From Eisenbergiella porci (GTDB taxonomy: Bacteria; Bacillota; Clostridia; Lachnospirales; Lachnospiraceae): a stretch of DNA of 64,000 nt. Shown one piece after another: positions 1-9,323 of this stretch. Below the pieces are notes generated by a model that saw nothing but the letters and a program-made list of their open reading frames with translations, had not been told where the DNA came from and did no database searches. How positions within the stretch are numbered: the stretch's first letter is position 1; every line of letters begins with the position of its first letter. The position numbers and the translations under genes were made by a program. The stretch is taken from the NCBI RefSeq assembly GCF_009696275.1, contig NZ_VUMI01000010.1, positions 62,001 through 126,000 on the forward strand, written 5' to 3'.

Positions 1-2
1 CG

Positions 3-173
3 GCCCTGGCAAACAACGTACTTTTTTACCCTGTTCTTGTAAAACAGGAAACGGCCAGCTGGGAACGCTTTCGCACGCAGGCGCTGCCCAAATTCCTGCA
101 GGGGAGCTATGCCGGGACGTACCAGGAAGAACTGACAGACCTGTTTCATGACAATCTGAAAGGCAAAGCATAA
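3..173 (+). CDS. C-terminal end of an unidentified protein (5' truncated by window)
   Basis: The window opens inside a reading frame that runs from base 3 to a TAA at 171-173. About 56 residues are visible, ending in DLFHDNLKGKA. The tail is mixed hydrophobic and charged, with no membrane segment or motif that I recognise. It lies 56 bases upstream of the GH3 gene on the same strand and may be co-transcribed with it, but the function cannot be read from this fragment. Confidence 0.6.
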   Translation, partial: ALANNVLFYPVLVKQETASWERFRTQALPKFLQGSYAGTYQEELTDLFHDNLKGKA

Positions 174-185
174 TATGGAAAGGAT

Positions 186-212
186 GTAACTGTGAAATTG
201 CTGCGCAGTTAT
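186..212. repeat. Short imperfect palindrome resembling the end of the structured repeat
   Basis: The segment begins GTAACTGTGA and ends CAGTTA, so it can fold into a small hairpin just ahead of the GH3 ribosome site. It resembles the 3'-terminal hairpins at 57551-57577 and 57620-57645, which share the same first ten bases and the CAGTTA end; the middle bases differ. It could be a diverged solo copy or a chance match. Confidence 0.35.
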
Positions 213-229
213 GAAAGGATAAAGGAAAC

Positions 230-1930
230 ATGGTAAATTTGAAAGAAAAACCCTTCTACCTGAAAGAGGAAGATATTAAATGGGTGGAGGAAACCATAGC
301 CGGCATGACCACAGAGGAAAAAATCGGCCAGCTGTTTGTATATATGGTAACCAACCGCGATCCAGCAGTCATGAAATCGGTTCTTGACCGTTTCCATGTG
401 GGAGCAATCCGTTATCACAATGCGCCTAAGGAAGAACTGTATGAACAGAACCGGATACTTCAGGAAAATACCAAAATTCCTCTTTTAATAGCCTCTAACT
501 GTGAAGCCGGAGGAAACGGCGGAATTGAGGGCGGGACCGCTGTTGCCAACGGAGCTGCGGTCGCCGCAGCGGATTCTGAGGAAATGGCCTATGAAATGTC
601 CTGTGTAGGCGCTTCCGAATCCGCCGCCGTGGGCTGCAACTGGAATTTTGCCCCGGTTGTGGATCTGCTTTTTAACTGGAGAAATACCATTGTGCAGACA
701 AGGGCCTTCAATGACAATCCGGAGGATACCATACGCTATGCAAAGGCTTTTATGCGCGGCGCAAAGGAAAAAGGCTTCGCTACCTGCTGCAAGCATTTTC
801 CCGGAGATGGGACGGAAGAGAACGATCAGCATCTGCTTATGGGTATCAATGATCTTTCCTGTACGCAATGGGACAATACCTTCGGCAGAGTATACCAGGA
901 ACTGATAGACGACGGTGTAATGACCATTATGGCAGGCCACATTGCCCTGCCTTCCTACCAAAGGGAACTCCATCCCGGCCTGAAAAATGAAGAGATTTTA
1001 CCGGCCACACTGTCGCCTGAGCTTATTACCGGGCTTTTAAAGGAAAAAATGCAGTTCCATGGCCTGGTGGTAACAGATGCGTCCCATATGATAGGCATGT
1101 TCGCCGCCATGCCGAGAAAGGAACAGGTGCCGAGGGCAATTGCCGCAGGCTGTGACTGCTTCCTCTTTTTTAATGATCCCGAAGAAGACTTCGGCTATAT
1201 GCTGGAGGGCTATCGCAGCGGTATCATCACGGAAGAAAGGCTGAAGGATGCTCTTTACAGGATCCTGGGCGTAAAAGCAGCCATCGGCCTCCACCGTAAG
1301 CAGGCGGAAGGCACCCTTATGCCTCCCAGGGAAGCGCTGGAGGTTGTGGGCTGCAGGGAACACCGCTGGATAGCGAAAAAGGCTGCAGATCAATTCATTA
1401 CACTGGTAAAGGATACCCAAAGCATCCTCCCGCTGACCCCTGAAAAAAGCAGGCGGCTGAAACTTGTATTTATCGGCGGCGGAGAAGGCATGGTGGTGGC
1501 CGGCAAGCTGATCAAGGACAACAGTGAGGAAGTAAAAGAACAGCTGCTCCGCCTGCTACAGCAGCAGGGCTTCCAGGTGGATGCCCAGACGCCTCAGGGA
1601 AAAGGGAAAATGGAGGATTTCCAGGCAAAATACGATGCCTGCATTGTCGCCCTCCATGTGACAGGCTTTGCCCAGTATAATTCGATGCGTGTCAAATGGG
1701 CCTCACCTGCGGATCAGCCCTGGTATGTTTCACAGATCCCCACCATCTTTTTATCGCTTGGCTTTCCCAACCACCTCATTGATGTACCGATGGCCAGGAC
1801 CTATATCAACGCCTATTTTGATTCCGAAACAGTTATGGAAGCCGCGATAGAAAAGATTATGGGAAAATCAGAATTCAAAGGACGTTACCAGGAAAATGTA
1901 TTCTGCGGCAGGTGGGACACCAGGCTTTAG
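230..1930 (+). CDS. Glycoside hydrolase family 3 N-terminal domain protein (beta-N-acetylhexosaminidase/beta-glucosidase type)
   Basis: A 566-residue GH3 protein, expected to cleave terminal beta-linked sugars. The N-terminal TIM-barrel is visible: the substrate-site motif KHFPGDG starts at Lys188 and the likely catalytic nucleophile is Asp283 in VVTDASHMIG. NagZ enzymes usually have KHFPGH in the first motif; the change to GD suggests a relative rather than a true NagZ. A second alpha/beta domain follows from about residue 380. No signal peptide is seen, so it should be cytoplasmic and act on imported oligosaccharides. The start has an AAAGGA-type ribosome site about 8 bases upstream. A strong terminator follows at 2019-2060. 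Confidence 0.85.
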   Translation: MVNLKEKPFYLKEEDIKWVEETIAGMTTEEKIGQLFVYMVTNRDPAVMKSVLDRFHVGAIRYHNAPKEELYEQNRILQENTKIPLLIASNCEAGGNGGIEGGTAVANGAAVAAADSEEMAYEMSCVGASESAAVGCNWNFAPVVDLLFNWRNTIVQTRAFNDNPEDTIRYAKAFMRGAKEKGFATCCKHFPGDGTEENDQHLLMGINDLSCTQWDNTFGRVYQELIDDGVMTIMAGHIALPSYQRELHPGLKNEEILPATLSPELITGLLKEKMQFHGLVVTDASHMIGMFAAMPRKEQVPRAIAAGCDCFLFFNDPEEDFGYMLEGYRSGIITEERLKDALYRILGVKAAIGLHRKQAEGTLMPPREALEVVGCREHRWIAKKAADQFITLVKDTQSILPLTPEKSRRLKLVFIGGGEGMVVAGKLIKDNSEEVKEQLLRLLQQQGFQVDAQTPQGKGKMEDFQAKYDACIVALHVTGFAQYNSMRVKWASPADQPWYVSQIPTIFLSLGFPNHLIDVPMARTYINAYFDSETVMEAAIEKIMGKSEFKGRYQENVFCGRWDTRL

Positions 1931-2018
1931 AAAGCCCATTTTTGTACAGCTTTACAGTATGTAGGTTTGCAGCGAAGGAAAATCCGTCCTGAAAATGCAT
2001 CCGGCGAAAAAAATACAG

Positions 2019-2060
2019 GAAAGGCCATACAGCACACCAAAGCTGTACGGCCTTTCTTTT
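2019..2060 (+). terminator. Rho-independent terminator after GH3 gene
   Basis: A 15-base stem (2019-2033 with 2042-2056, one mismatch) with an 8-base loop is followed by a T tract. It lies between the GH3 gene and the convergent ABC permease gene, so it may also slow transcription from the minus strand. Confidence 0.85.
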
Positions 2061-2061
2061 A

Positions 2062-2889
2062 TCATTTCTTTTTATAATAATGCTCCAGCCACTGAATCAT
2101 CTGATAAAGTCCCATGGCAATAATACAGAGTATAATAATAGAAGTAATTACCATATTCAGCTGGAAGACCTGGCTTCCATAAATGATCAGATAACCAAGC
2201 CCTCTTCTTGCCGCCAGGAATTCCCCGATGATTACACCCACAAGGGCAAGCCCGATATTCACCTTCATTGTGCTCAAAATAATAGGAATGGAACCGGGAA
2301 GCACCACCTTAAAAAGTGTATCCCTCCGGTTCCCGCCCAGGGTGTAAATCAGTTTGATTTTTTCCTCATCCACCTGACGGAAGCCGGTGTAAAGATTGAT
2401 AATGGCTCCGAAGATAGCAACGGAAATACCGGCTACGATAATTGTGTTCATTCCGGTTCCCAGCCATACGATAAGAAGCGGCGCCAGGGCGGATTTGGGA
2501 AGGCTGTTAAGCACCACCAGATAAGGCTCCAGAATTTCCGTCAGCCTGGAGGAATACCACAGCAGGGTGGCGCACAGCATGCTGAAGCCGAATACCAGCA
2601 GAAAGCTTAAAATGGTTTCATACAGCGTTACTCCAATATGCATGCATAAGGAGTTCTTTTGCAGCATAGTAATAAAACAGGTAACCACCCGGCTGGGACT
2701 GGAAAAGAAAAAGGAGTCGATGATTTTCAAATCAGCGCACAGCTCCCAGACAGCCAGGAATACAAGCAGGATAAAAAAACGCATGAAGGTCACCATTCTG
2801 TGGTGCCTTCTGTGATCAGCAACAAAACGCTCCTGGGCAGACGCGGAAAGTTCTGCCGGAGTATTTTTCATTTTATTTTTATGATTCAT
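2062..2889 (-). CDS. ABC transporter permease, SsuC/TauC/ThiX-like
   Basis: A 275-residue inner-membrane permease of the nitrate/sulfonate/taurine family. About six hydrophobic segments are visible from residue 32 on, and the central region holds the EAA-type coupling loop (LGGNRRDTLFKVVLPGSIP) that contacts the ATPase. The gene overlaps the end of the upstream ATPase gene by 11 bases, which implies translational coupling. A substrate-binding protein is not next to it, so the substrate (sulfonate, thiamine precursor or other) cannot be named. The N-terminal ~30 residues are charged and cytoplasmic. Confidence 0.85.
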   Translation of the reverse strand: MNHKNKMKNTPAELSASAQERFVADHRRHHRMVTFMRFFILLVFLAVWELCADLKIIDSFFFSSPSRVVTCFITMLQKNSLCMHIGVTLYETILSFLLVFGFSMLCATLLWYSSRLTEILEPYLVVLNSLPKSALAPLLIVWLGTGMNTIIVAGISVAIFGAIINLYTGFRQVDEEKIKLIYTLGGNRRDTLFKVVLPGSIPIILSTMKVNIGLALVGVIIGEFLAARRGLGYLIIYGSQVFQLNMVITSIIILCIIAMGLYQMIQWLEHYYKKK

Positions 2890-3649
2890 CTGTCAGTTCC
2901 TCCCATAGCAGATTAAAATAATCCTTGAATTCAGGCGCATTTCTGGAGGCCAGCGGAGAGTCGTCCTTCAGGGTCAGATGGATGGGAATTTCCGCCTTAA
3001 CCCGGGCGGGCCGGTTGCTCAGTACAATGACTCGTTCTGCGAGGCTGACGGCTTCCGAAAGATCATGAGTGATCAGGATGGCTGTTTTCCCGGCGGAACG
3101 TATAATGCGGCAGATATCAGCCGATACGGTCAGGCGCGTCTGGTAATCCAGGGCGCTGAAGGGTTCGTCAAGCAGCAGTATTTCCGGCTCCAAAGCCAGG
3201 GTGCGCACCAGTGCGGCACGCTGCTTCAGCCCCCCTGAAAGCTCGCTGGGCTTCTTGTGAAGGAACGGTGTAAGCCCGTAATCATCCACCATGGCAAGAA
3301 CCTTTTCCTTCTTCTCAGGCGTCATCTGCTTATTGATCTCCAGGCCCAGCATAACGTTTTTATAAATATCCCGCCATTCAAACAGGTGGTCGTGCTGAAG
3401 CATATACCCGATGCCGGGCTTTTTGTCCTGAGGATCCTTTGTATAAAAAGTAATATCGCCGGATTCAGGCTGAAGCAATCCGGCAATAAGTGATAAAATC
3501 GTGGATTTTCCGCAGCCGCTGGGACCGACGATGGCCAGGAATTCTCCGGTTTTGACCGAAAAGGATATATTGTTGAGTGCTTTTATTTCTCCATTCAGGC
3601 TGTGATAGGAGAATGCTATATTTTTCAATGAGAGTATGATATCTTCCAT
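2879..3649 (-). CDS. ABC transporter ATP-binding protein, SsuB/TauB-like
   Basis: A 256-residue ATPase that pairs with the permease encoded just downstream. Walker A is GPSGCGKST (about residues 42-50), the signature is LSGGLKQRAALVR, and Walker B is ILLLDEPFSALD followed by the switch histidine in LITHDLSEA. The length and the FSALDYQTR segment are typical of nitrate/sulfonate-type ATPases. A GGAGG-like ribosome site precedes the ATG. The pair forms a two-gene minus-strand unit without a binding protein, so it is either an orphan transporter core or uses a binding protein encoded elsewhere. Confidence 0.88.
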   Translation of the reverse strand: MEDIILSLKNIAFSYHSLNGEIKALNNISFSVKTGEFLAIVGPSGCGKSTILSLIAGLLQPESGDITFYTKDPQDKKPGIGYMLQHDHLFEWRDIYKNVMLGLEINKQMTPEKKEKVLAMVDDYGLTPFLHKKPSELSGGLKQRAALVRTLALEPEILLLDEPFSALDYQTRLTVSADICRIIRSAGKTAILITHDLSEAVSLAERVIVLSNRPARVKAEIPIHLTLKDDSPLASRNAPEFKDYFNLLWEELTDES

Positions 3650-3853
3650 GTCAATCCTCCAATCTGGCCGGGAAAGGAAGCGGCAGGTCCCACAGCGGCA
3701 ATCCAGGTCCGGTCAGTTATATAACATATCATATGAAACCGGGGGGAAATGGTTCCTTCCCGGTATTTTTCCGGTGGAAGAAAACAGGGGAAAATGGTAA
3801 AATAAAAAGAAAAAGCCAGCTTTTTGTCGGCTTATGTAAGGGGGACTGCATAT

Positions 3854-4455
3854 ATGCGGGGCTTGAAGCTTATGTGGGGGTTGTTATGGCCTTTTCTATG
3901 GTTCCTGGCGGCATTGGGAGCTGCTGCATTCTCCTGTCCCCACAGTTTTTCCGTACTGGAGGTGACGGGGATTGGCGCAGCTGCAGCAATCCTTACCCTG
4001 CTCGCCTGGGAACGTCTGCAAAAAGGAAAGGGCCTGACGGACAGGCTGTTTTGGGGAGGAAAGGCCCTGGGCTGCGGTTGGCTTCTCATCCCTGCGGGGA
4101 TCTCGGTATGCATTACGCTTAACGGCTTATTGATTCTCACCTGGCTGGAAAGCGCGTCCGGAATGTATGACGGGATGGCGGAGCTTATCTACGGCAGCGG
4201 GTTCAGGCGGTCTACGCGGCGGGACTGGGGCTTGTGCTGGCGGCGGCCTATGAAAAATGCGGCGGTTTTTTGGCGGCGTTTCTGGTCCATGCCGTGTCCA
4301 ATCTGGCCTCTGTGGCAATGACGCTGGGAGAGGAGAATAATCAGCTATGGAATCGCCGGAGTGCGGCCGCTGTCTTTACTGTGGCATCAGGTCTGGTGCT
4401 TTTTGTCTGTCTGCGGAAGATACTGGCGTTTGATAAGAAAACTTTATTGCAATAA
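3854..4455 (+). pseudogene. CPBP-family intramembrane protease, internally deleted and frameshifted
   Basis: The first frame starts at ATG 3854 behind an AAGGGGGA ribosome site and encodes several hydrophobic helices up to about base 4190. The second frame, open from 4171 to 4455, encodes VQAVYAAGLGLVLAAAYEKC and then LVHAVSNLASVAM, which matches the last conserved His/Asn motif of CPBP (CAAX/bacteriocin-processing) proteases. The first catalytic motif, EExxxR, and the middle His motif are absent. The simplest reading is an internal deletion of roughly 60-80 codons with a frame change near 4185-4205, which makes this an inactive remnant. Confidence 0.7.
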
Positions 4456-4475
4456 AGTTCATTTTATGGTAGTAT
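4447..4475 (+). promoter_or_regulatory. Sigma-A promoter for argH
   Basis: TTGCAA, a 17-base spacer and TAGTAT sit about 75 bases ahead of the argH start. The -35 overlaps the right side of a small palindrome (ACTTTATTGCAATAAAGT, 4441-4458), which could bind a regulator or help end the upstream remnant. Confidence 0.55.
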
Positions 4476-4549
4476 CATTTTTAAATTGATTTTTAAGGTC
4501 ATTTTTTATCGAATAAAAGGCCGGATTTTTGGCGGAATGGAGGATGTTT

Positions 4550-5938
4550 ATGGCACAGCTCTGGGGCGGACGTTTTACCAAGGAAACGGACAGGCTGGCA
4601 TATCAGTTCAATGCGTCTATTAATTTTGACAAAAGGTTTTTCGTACAGGATATTGAAGGAAGCATTGCCCATGCGGCGATGCTTAAGGAGCAGGGAATCC
4701 TGACGGAGGAAGAGAAGGAAGCAATCACGGAGGGCCTGACCGGCATCCGCAGGGATGTGGAAGAGGGACGTCTTGTGATTACCGAAGAGTATGAGGATAT
4801 CCACAGCTTTGTGGAAGCGAATCTGATTGACCGGATCGGGGATGCCGGAAAGAAGCTTCACACCGGAAGGAGCCGCAACGATCAGGTGGCTCTGGATATG
4901 AGGCTGTATGTGCGTCAGGAGCTGCTGGAAATCGACGGCCGCCTGAAGGAACTGCTGGAAACGCTGATAACGCTGATGGAAGAGAACCTGGATACCTATA
5001 TGCCAGGCTTCACACATATGCAGAAGGCGCAGCCCACCACGCTGGCACACCATCTGGGAGCTTACTTTGAAATGTTTAAAAGGGACAGGCTTCGGATGAA
5101 GGATATTTATGCGCGCATGAATTACTGCCCTCTGGGAGCCGGCGCTCTGGCGGGTACCACCTATCCGCTGGATCGCTGTATGACGGCTTCCCTGCTGGGG
5201 TTCGCGGGTCCTACGTTAAACAGCATGGATTCCGTTTCCGACAGAGACTATCTGATAGAGTTTTTATCAGCGCTTTCCACGGTGATGATGCACTTAAGCC
5301 GTTTTTCGGAGGAGATAATCACCTGGAATTCCAATGAATATCGATTTGTGGAGATCGACGACGCCTATTCCACCGGCAGCAGCATCATGCCGCAGAAGAA
5401 GAATCCGGACATTGCTGAGCTGACAAGAGGCAAGACCGGACGTGTTTACGGAGCGCTTGTTTCTATTCTGACAACAATGAAGGGAATTCCTCTCGCCTAT
5501 AACAAAGACATGCAGGAAGACAAGGAACTGACCTTTGACGCCATAGATACAGTAAAGAACTGCCTGATCCTTTTTAACGGAATGGTAAAGACCATGCGCT
5601 TTAATAAAGCCGTCATGGAAAAGAGCGCGGTAAACGGCTTCACCAATGCCACGGACGCCGCCGATTATCTTGTGGGAAAAGGCGTGCCCTTCCGGGATGC
5701 CCACGGCATTATCGGCAGGCTGGTGCTGTACTGCATTGAGAAGAATACCAGCATTGACAGCTTAAGCCTGGAGGAACTCAAAAACGTCAGCCCTGTATTT
5801 GAGGAAGATATTTTCGATGCGGTATCACTGAAAACCTGCGTGGAAAAAAGGCTGACACTGGGAGCGCCAGGTATGGAGGCCATGAAGGAAGTCATCCGTG
5901 TTAACAGGGAATACCTGAAGGAAGAATGGCATTCTTAA
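4550..5938 (+). CDS. argH: Argininosuccinate lyase
   Basis: This cytoplasmic enzyme splits argininosuccinate into arginine and fumarate, the last step of arginine synthesis. The 462-residue length is normal. It opens MAQLWGGRF, carries the substrate loop HTGRSRNDQ, and has the fumarase/lyase signature GSSIMPQKKNPD at about residues 276-287, which contains the catalytic serine. I chose ATG 4550 because GGAGG lies directly upstream and the MAQLWGG start is conserved; an in-frame ATG at 4529 would add seven unsupported residues. argG is not adjacent. Confidence 0.97.
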   Translation: MAQLWGGRFTKETDRLAYQFNASINFDKRFFVQDIEGSIAHAAMLKEQGILTEEEKEAITEGLTGIRRDVEEGRLVITEEYEDIHSFVEANLIDRIGDAGKKLHTGRSRNDQVALDMRLYVRQELLEIDGRLKELLETLITLMEENLDTYMPGFTHMQKAQPTTLAHHLGAYFEMFKRDRLRMKDIYARMNYCPLGAGALAGTTYPLDRCMTASLLGFAGPTLNSMDSVSDRDYLIEFLSALSTVMMHLSRFSEEIITWNSNEYRFVEIDDAYSTGSSIMPQKKNPDIAELTRGKTGRVYGALVSILTTMKGIPLAYNKDMQEDKELTFDAIDTVKNCLILFNGMVKTMRFNKAVMEKSAVNGFTNATDAADYLVGKGVPFRDAHGIIGRLVLYCIEKNTSIDSLSLEELKNVSPVFEEDIFDAVSLKTCVEKRLTLGAPGMEAMKEVIRVNREYLKEEWHS

Positions 5939-6014
5939 ACCACATTTAAGAAGATACACCGTCCTAAACAGTTACATTTAGAATATATATAGAAGAAAGA
6001 TGAGGAGAGAAAAA

Positions 6015-7100
6015 ATGAGTGAGAAACTGAAGGTAGGTATTTTAGGCGGAACAGGTATGGTGGGACAGCGTTTTATATCCCTGCTGGAGAATCATCCCTG
6101 GTTTGAAGTGACCACAATTGCTGCAAGTCCCAGATCCGCAGGCAAAACTTATGAGGATGCCGTGGGTGACAGATGGAAAATGACCACTCCCATGCCGGAA
6201 GCGGTTAAGAAAATCGTGATTATGAATGTCAACGAAGTGGAAAAGGTTGCCGCTCAGGTGGATTTTGTTTTCAGCGCCGTTGATATGACAAAGGAAGAGA
6301 TCAAGAAGATTGAAGAGGAATATGCGAAAACGGAGACCCCTGTGGTATCCAACAACAGCGCACACCGCTGGACCCCGGATGTTCCCATGGTAGTGCCGGA
6401 AATCAATCCGGAGCACATGAAGGTAATAGATTTCCAGAAGAAACGCCTAGGAACCACAAGAGGCTTTGTTGCCGTAAAGCCCAACTGCTCCATTCAGAGC
6501 TATGCCCCCGTGCTGACCGCCTGGAAGGAATTCGAGCCTACAGAAGTGGTAGCCACCACCTATCAGGCGATTTCCGGCGCCGGAAAGACCTTTAAGGACT
6601 GGCCGGAGATGGTTGGAAACATCATTCCCTATATTGGCGGAGAAGAAGAAAAGAGTGAAAAAGAACCTCTCCGTATCTGGGGTAAAATTGAAGACGGCGT
6701 CATCGTTCCGGCGACAAGCCCGGTGATCACCTGCCAGTGTATCCGCGTCCCCGTACTCAATGGACATACGGCCGCTGTTTTCGTGAAGTTTAACAAGAAG
6801 CCCACCAAAGAGCAGCTGATTGAAAAGCTTGTGAATTTCAAAGGCCTGCCTCAGGAGCTGGAGCTTCCCAGCGCGCCGAAGCAGTTCATCCAGTATCTGG
6901 AGGAAGATAACCGTCCGCAGGTTTCCCTGGATGTGGATTATGAAAAGGGCATGGGGATTTCCGTGGGACGTCTCCGTGAAGATACGGTTTATGACTGGAA
7001 GTTCATCGGACTTTCCCATAATACGGTCCGTGGAGCAGCAGGCGGAGCCGTTCTGTGTGCGGAACTGCTGAAAGCACAGGGATATATTACTAAAAAATAA
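6015..7100 (+). CDS. asd: Aspartate-semialdehyde dehydrogenase (archaeal/fungal-type)
   Basis: It reduces aspartyl phosphate to aspartate semialdehyde with NADPH, the branch point to lysine, methionine and threonine. The Rossmann start VGILGGTGMVGQRF is at the N terminus and the catalytic cysteine is Cys158 in KPNCSIQSY. The 361-residue length and this motif context fit the archaeal/fungal ASADH branch more than the classical E. coli type. GAGGAGAG precedes ATG 6015, which is preferred over the ATG 15 bases upstream. It lies between argH and topB and may have its own promoter in 5939-6000, but none is clear. Confidence 0.93.
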   Translation: MSEKLKVGILGGTGMVGQRFISLLENHPWFEVTTIAASPRSAGKTYEDAVGDRWKMTTPMPEAVKKIVIMNVNEVEKVAAQVDFVFSAVDMTKEEIKKIEEEYAKTETPVVSNNSAHRWTPDVPMVVPEINPEHMKVIDFQKKRLGTTRGFVAVKPNCSIQSYAPVLTAWKEFEPTEVVATTYQAISGAGKTFKDWPEMVGNIIPYIGGEEEKSEKEPLRIWGKIEDGVIVPATSPVITCQCIRVPVLNGHTAAVFVKFNKKPTKEQLIEKLVNFKGLPQELELPSAPKQFIQYLEEDNRPQVSLDVDYEKGMGISVGRLREDTVYDWKFIGLSHNTVRGAAGGAVLCAELLKAQGYITKK

Positions 7101-7123
7101 GCCCTGAAAAAAAGAGGTATGAT

Positions 7124-9256
7124 TTGGGCAAAGATTTATTTATTGCGGAAAAACCCAGTGTTGCCCGCGAATTTGCAAAAGCTTTAAAATACAATATGAG
7201 CAACCGGGACGGCTACATGGAATCAAACGAGGCCGTTGTCACATGGTGTGTCGGACATCTGGTAACCATGAGCTACCCGGATGCTTATGACCCGGAATTA
7301 AAAAGGTGGACGTTAAAAACGCTGCCTTTTATTCCGGAGGAATATAAATATGAAGTAATTCCCGGCGTCCAGAAGCAGTTTGACATTGTGAGCGGCCTGC
7401 TGAACCGGGCCGATGTCACCAGAATTTATGTCTGTACCGACTCCGGGCGGGAAGGAGAATATATCTACCGTCTGGTGGAAAGACAGGCCGGCGTCCATGG
7501 CAAGGAACGCCGCCGGGTCTGGATTGATTCCCAGACAGAGGAAGAGATTCTCAGAGGCATCCGGGAAGCCAAGGATCTTTCTGCCTATGACAGCCTTTGC
7601 GATGCGGCTTATCTGCGCGCCAAGGAAGATTATCTGATGGGCATCAATTTTTCCCGTGTACTGACCCTGAAATACGGCACACCGGTGAAGAACTACCTGA
7701 AAAGAGACAAGGCTGTTATTTCTGTAGGCCGGGTAATGACCTGTGTCCTGGGAATGGTGGTAAACCGCGAGCGGGAAATCCGGCAGTTTGTGAAGACGCC
7801 GTTTTACAGGGTAACCGGGCGCTTTTCCATTGTCTGCCAGGCGAAGGACAACCAGGCAAGTGCTTCTTTGGCGGCCGCTGAGAACGGCAGCCGCAGCTTT
7901 GAAGGAGAATGGAGGGCAGTGGAAGGCTCCAGATGGTTCCAGTCGCCTTTACTGTATAAGGAAAACGGCTTTAAGGATAAGGAAGAAGCGCAGAAGCTGA
8001 TAAATTTCCTGGAGGAGGAGCCCAGGGAAATTCCCGTTGTGGATAAAATCGAGCGGAAGAAAGAACAGAAGAATCCGCCGCTTTTGTATAATCTGGCAGA
8101 GCTTCAGAATGACTGCTCCAAATATTTTAAAATCAGCCCGGATGAGACATTGCGGATCGTCCAGGAGCTTTATGAAAAAAAGCTGACTACCTATCCGAGA
8201 ACGGATGCCCGTGTGCTTTCCACCGCTGTTGCAAAGGAAATCAGCAAAAATATCAGCGGGCTTCGGGGAATCAGTTCCGTTGCCCCCTTTGCGGCGCAGA
8301 TTCTGGAAAGCAAAAGCTATCAGGGAATTGCCAAAACAAGATACGTCAATGATAAACAGATTACGGATCACTATGCGATTATTCCTACCGGACAGGGACT
8401 GGGGGCGCTGAAAAGCGTTTCCGCCACGGCCGCAAAGGTTTATGAAATTATCGTGAGACGGTTTTTAAGTATTTTTTATCCGCCTGCGGTATACCAGAAG
8501 GTATCCCTGGTCAGTATTATGAAGGGAGAGCGTTTTTTTGCCAGCTTCAGGGTGCTGACGGAGGAAGGCTACCTGAAGGTGAGCCAGTTCTCTTTTTCCA
8601 GGAAAAAAGAAGACGTTCCTGCAAATGCAGAGAACAGAAATGAGGAGAAAGACGGCGCACAGGAGGATGTGAAATGCGATGCCGCCTTCCTGAAAATACT
8701 CCAGGGGCTGAAAAAAGGCACGCCGCTTGTAAATGAGGGCCTGGAGATCAAGGAAGGGGAGACATCTCCGCCAAAGCGCTATAATTCAGGAACCATGATC
8801 CTGACGATGGAAAACGCCGGCCAGTTCATTGAAGATGACGAACTTCGCGCCCAGATTAAGGGAAGCGGTATCGGGACCAGCGCCACAAGGGCGGAGATCC
8901 TGAAGAAGCTGGTATCCATCCAGTATCTTGACCTGAATAAAAAAACACAGATCATCACGCCCACGCAGATGGGGGAAATGATTTATGACGTGGTATCCGA
9001 TTCCATCAGGCCGCTGCTGAATCCGGCACTTACGGCCAGCTGGGAAAAAGGCCTGACCATGGTAGCGGATGGCACGATTACATCACAGGAGTATATGAAA
9101 AAGCTGACCGATTTTGTTGGACGCAGAACCAACATCGTGAAGCAGCTGAACAATCAACAGATTCTGTACAGGCAGTTTGAGGAAAATTCAAAGTATTACA
9201 CGAAGCAGCCCTCCAGGGCGGCTGCCGGAAAGAAAACGGAGGCGAAGGAAGCCTGA
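7124..9256 (+). CDS. topB: DNA topoisomerase III (type IA)
   Basis: A 710-residue type IA topoisomerase that passes single strands to resolve recombination and replication intermediates. The Toprim domain is at the N terminus (LFIAEKPSVAREFAKAL), and the catalytic tyrosine is Tyr357 in TTYPRTDARVL. GSGIGTSATRAEILKKL is the conserved C-terminal core motif. No zinc-finger tail is present; the protein ends in a short basic tail. The start codon is TTG at 7124 with AGAGGT upstream; the nearby ATG at 7120 is out of frame. The insert around residues 480-520 is acidic and variable. Confidence 0.93.
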   Translation: MGKDLFIAEKPSVAREFAKALKYNMSNRDGYMESNEAVVTWCVGHLVTMSYPDAYDPELKRWTLKTLPFIPEEYKYEVIPGVQKQFDIVSGLLNRADVTRIYVCTDSGREGEYIYRLVERQAGVHGKERRRVWIDSQTEEEILRGIREAKDLSAYDSLCDAAYLRAKEDYLMGINFSRVLTLKYGTPVKNYLKRDKAVISVGRVMTCVLGMVVNREREIRQFVKTPFYRVTGRFSIVCQAKDNQASASLAAAENGSRSFEGEWRAVEGSRWFQSPLLYKENGFKDKEEAQKLINFLEEEPREIPVVDKIERKKEQKNPPLLYNLAELQNDCSKYFKISPDETLRIVQELYEKKLTTYPRTDARVLSTAVAKEISKNISGLRGISSVAPFAAQILESKSYQGIAKTRYVNDKQITDHYAIIPTGQGLGALKSVSATAAKVYEIIVRRFLSIFYPPAVYQKVSLVSIMKGERFFASFRVLTEEGYLKVSQFSFSRKKEDVPANAENRNEEKDGAQEDVKCDAAFLKILQGLKKGTPLVNEGLEIKEGETSPPKRYNSGTMILTMENAGQFIEDDELRAQIKGSGIGTSATRAEILKKLVSIQYLDLNKKTQIITPTQMGEMIYDVVSDSIRPLLNPALTASWEKGLTMVADGTITSQEYMKKLTDFVGRRTNIVKQLNNQQILYRQFEENSKYYTKQPSRAAAGKKTEAKEA

Positions 9257-9323
9257 CCGGGCCAGGGGCAGCAGGCAGCGTGTAAGCAGGCAGCGAGTGT
9301 CACGGACACAGTAAGGAGCGGAC

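Noticed and set aside
9257-9323. Two GCAGGCAGCG copies between topB and the beta-helix gene
   Set aside because: Short, GC-rich and without symmetry or partner copies; probably chance.
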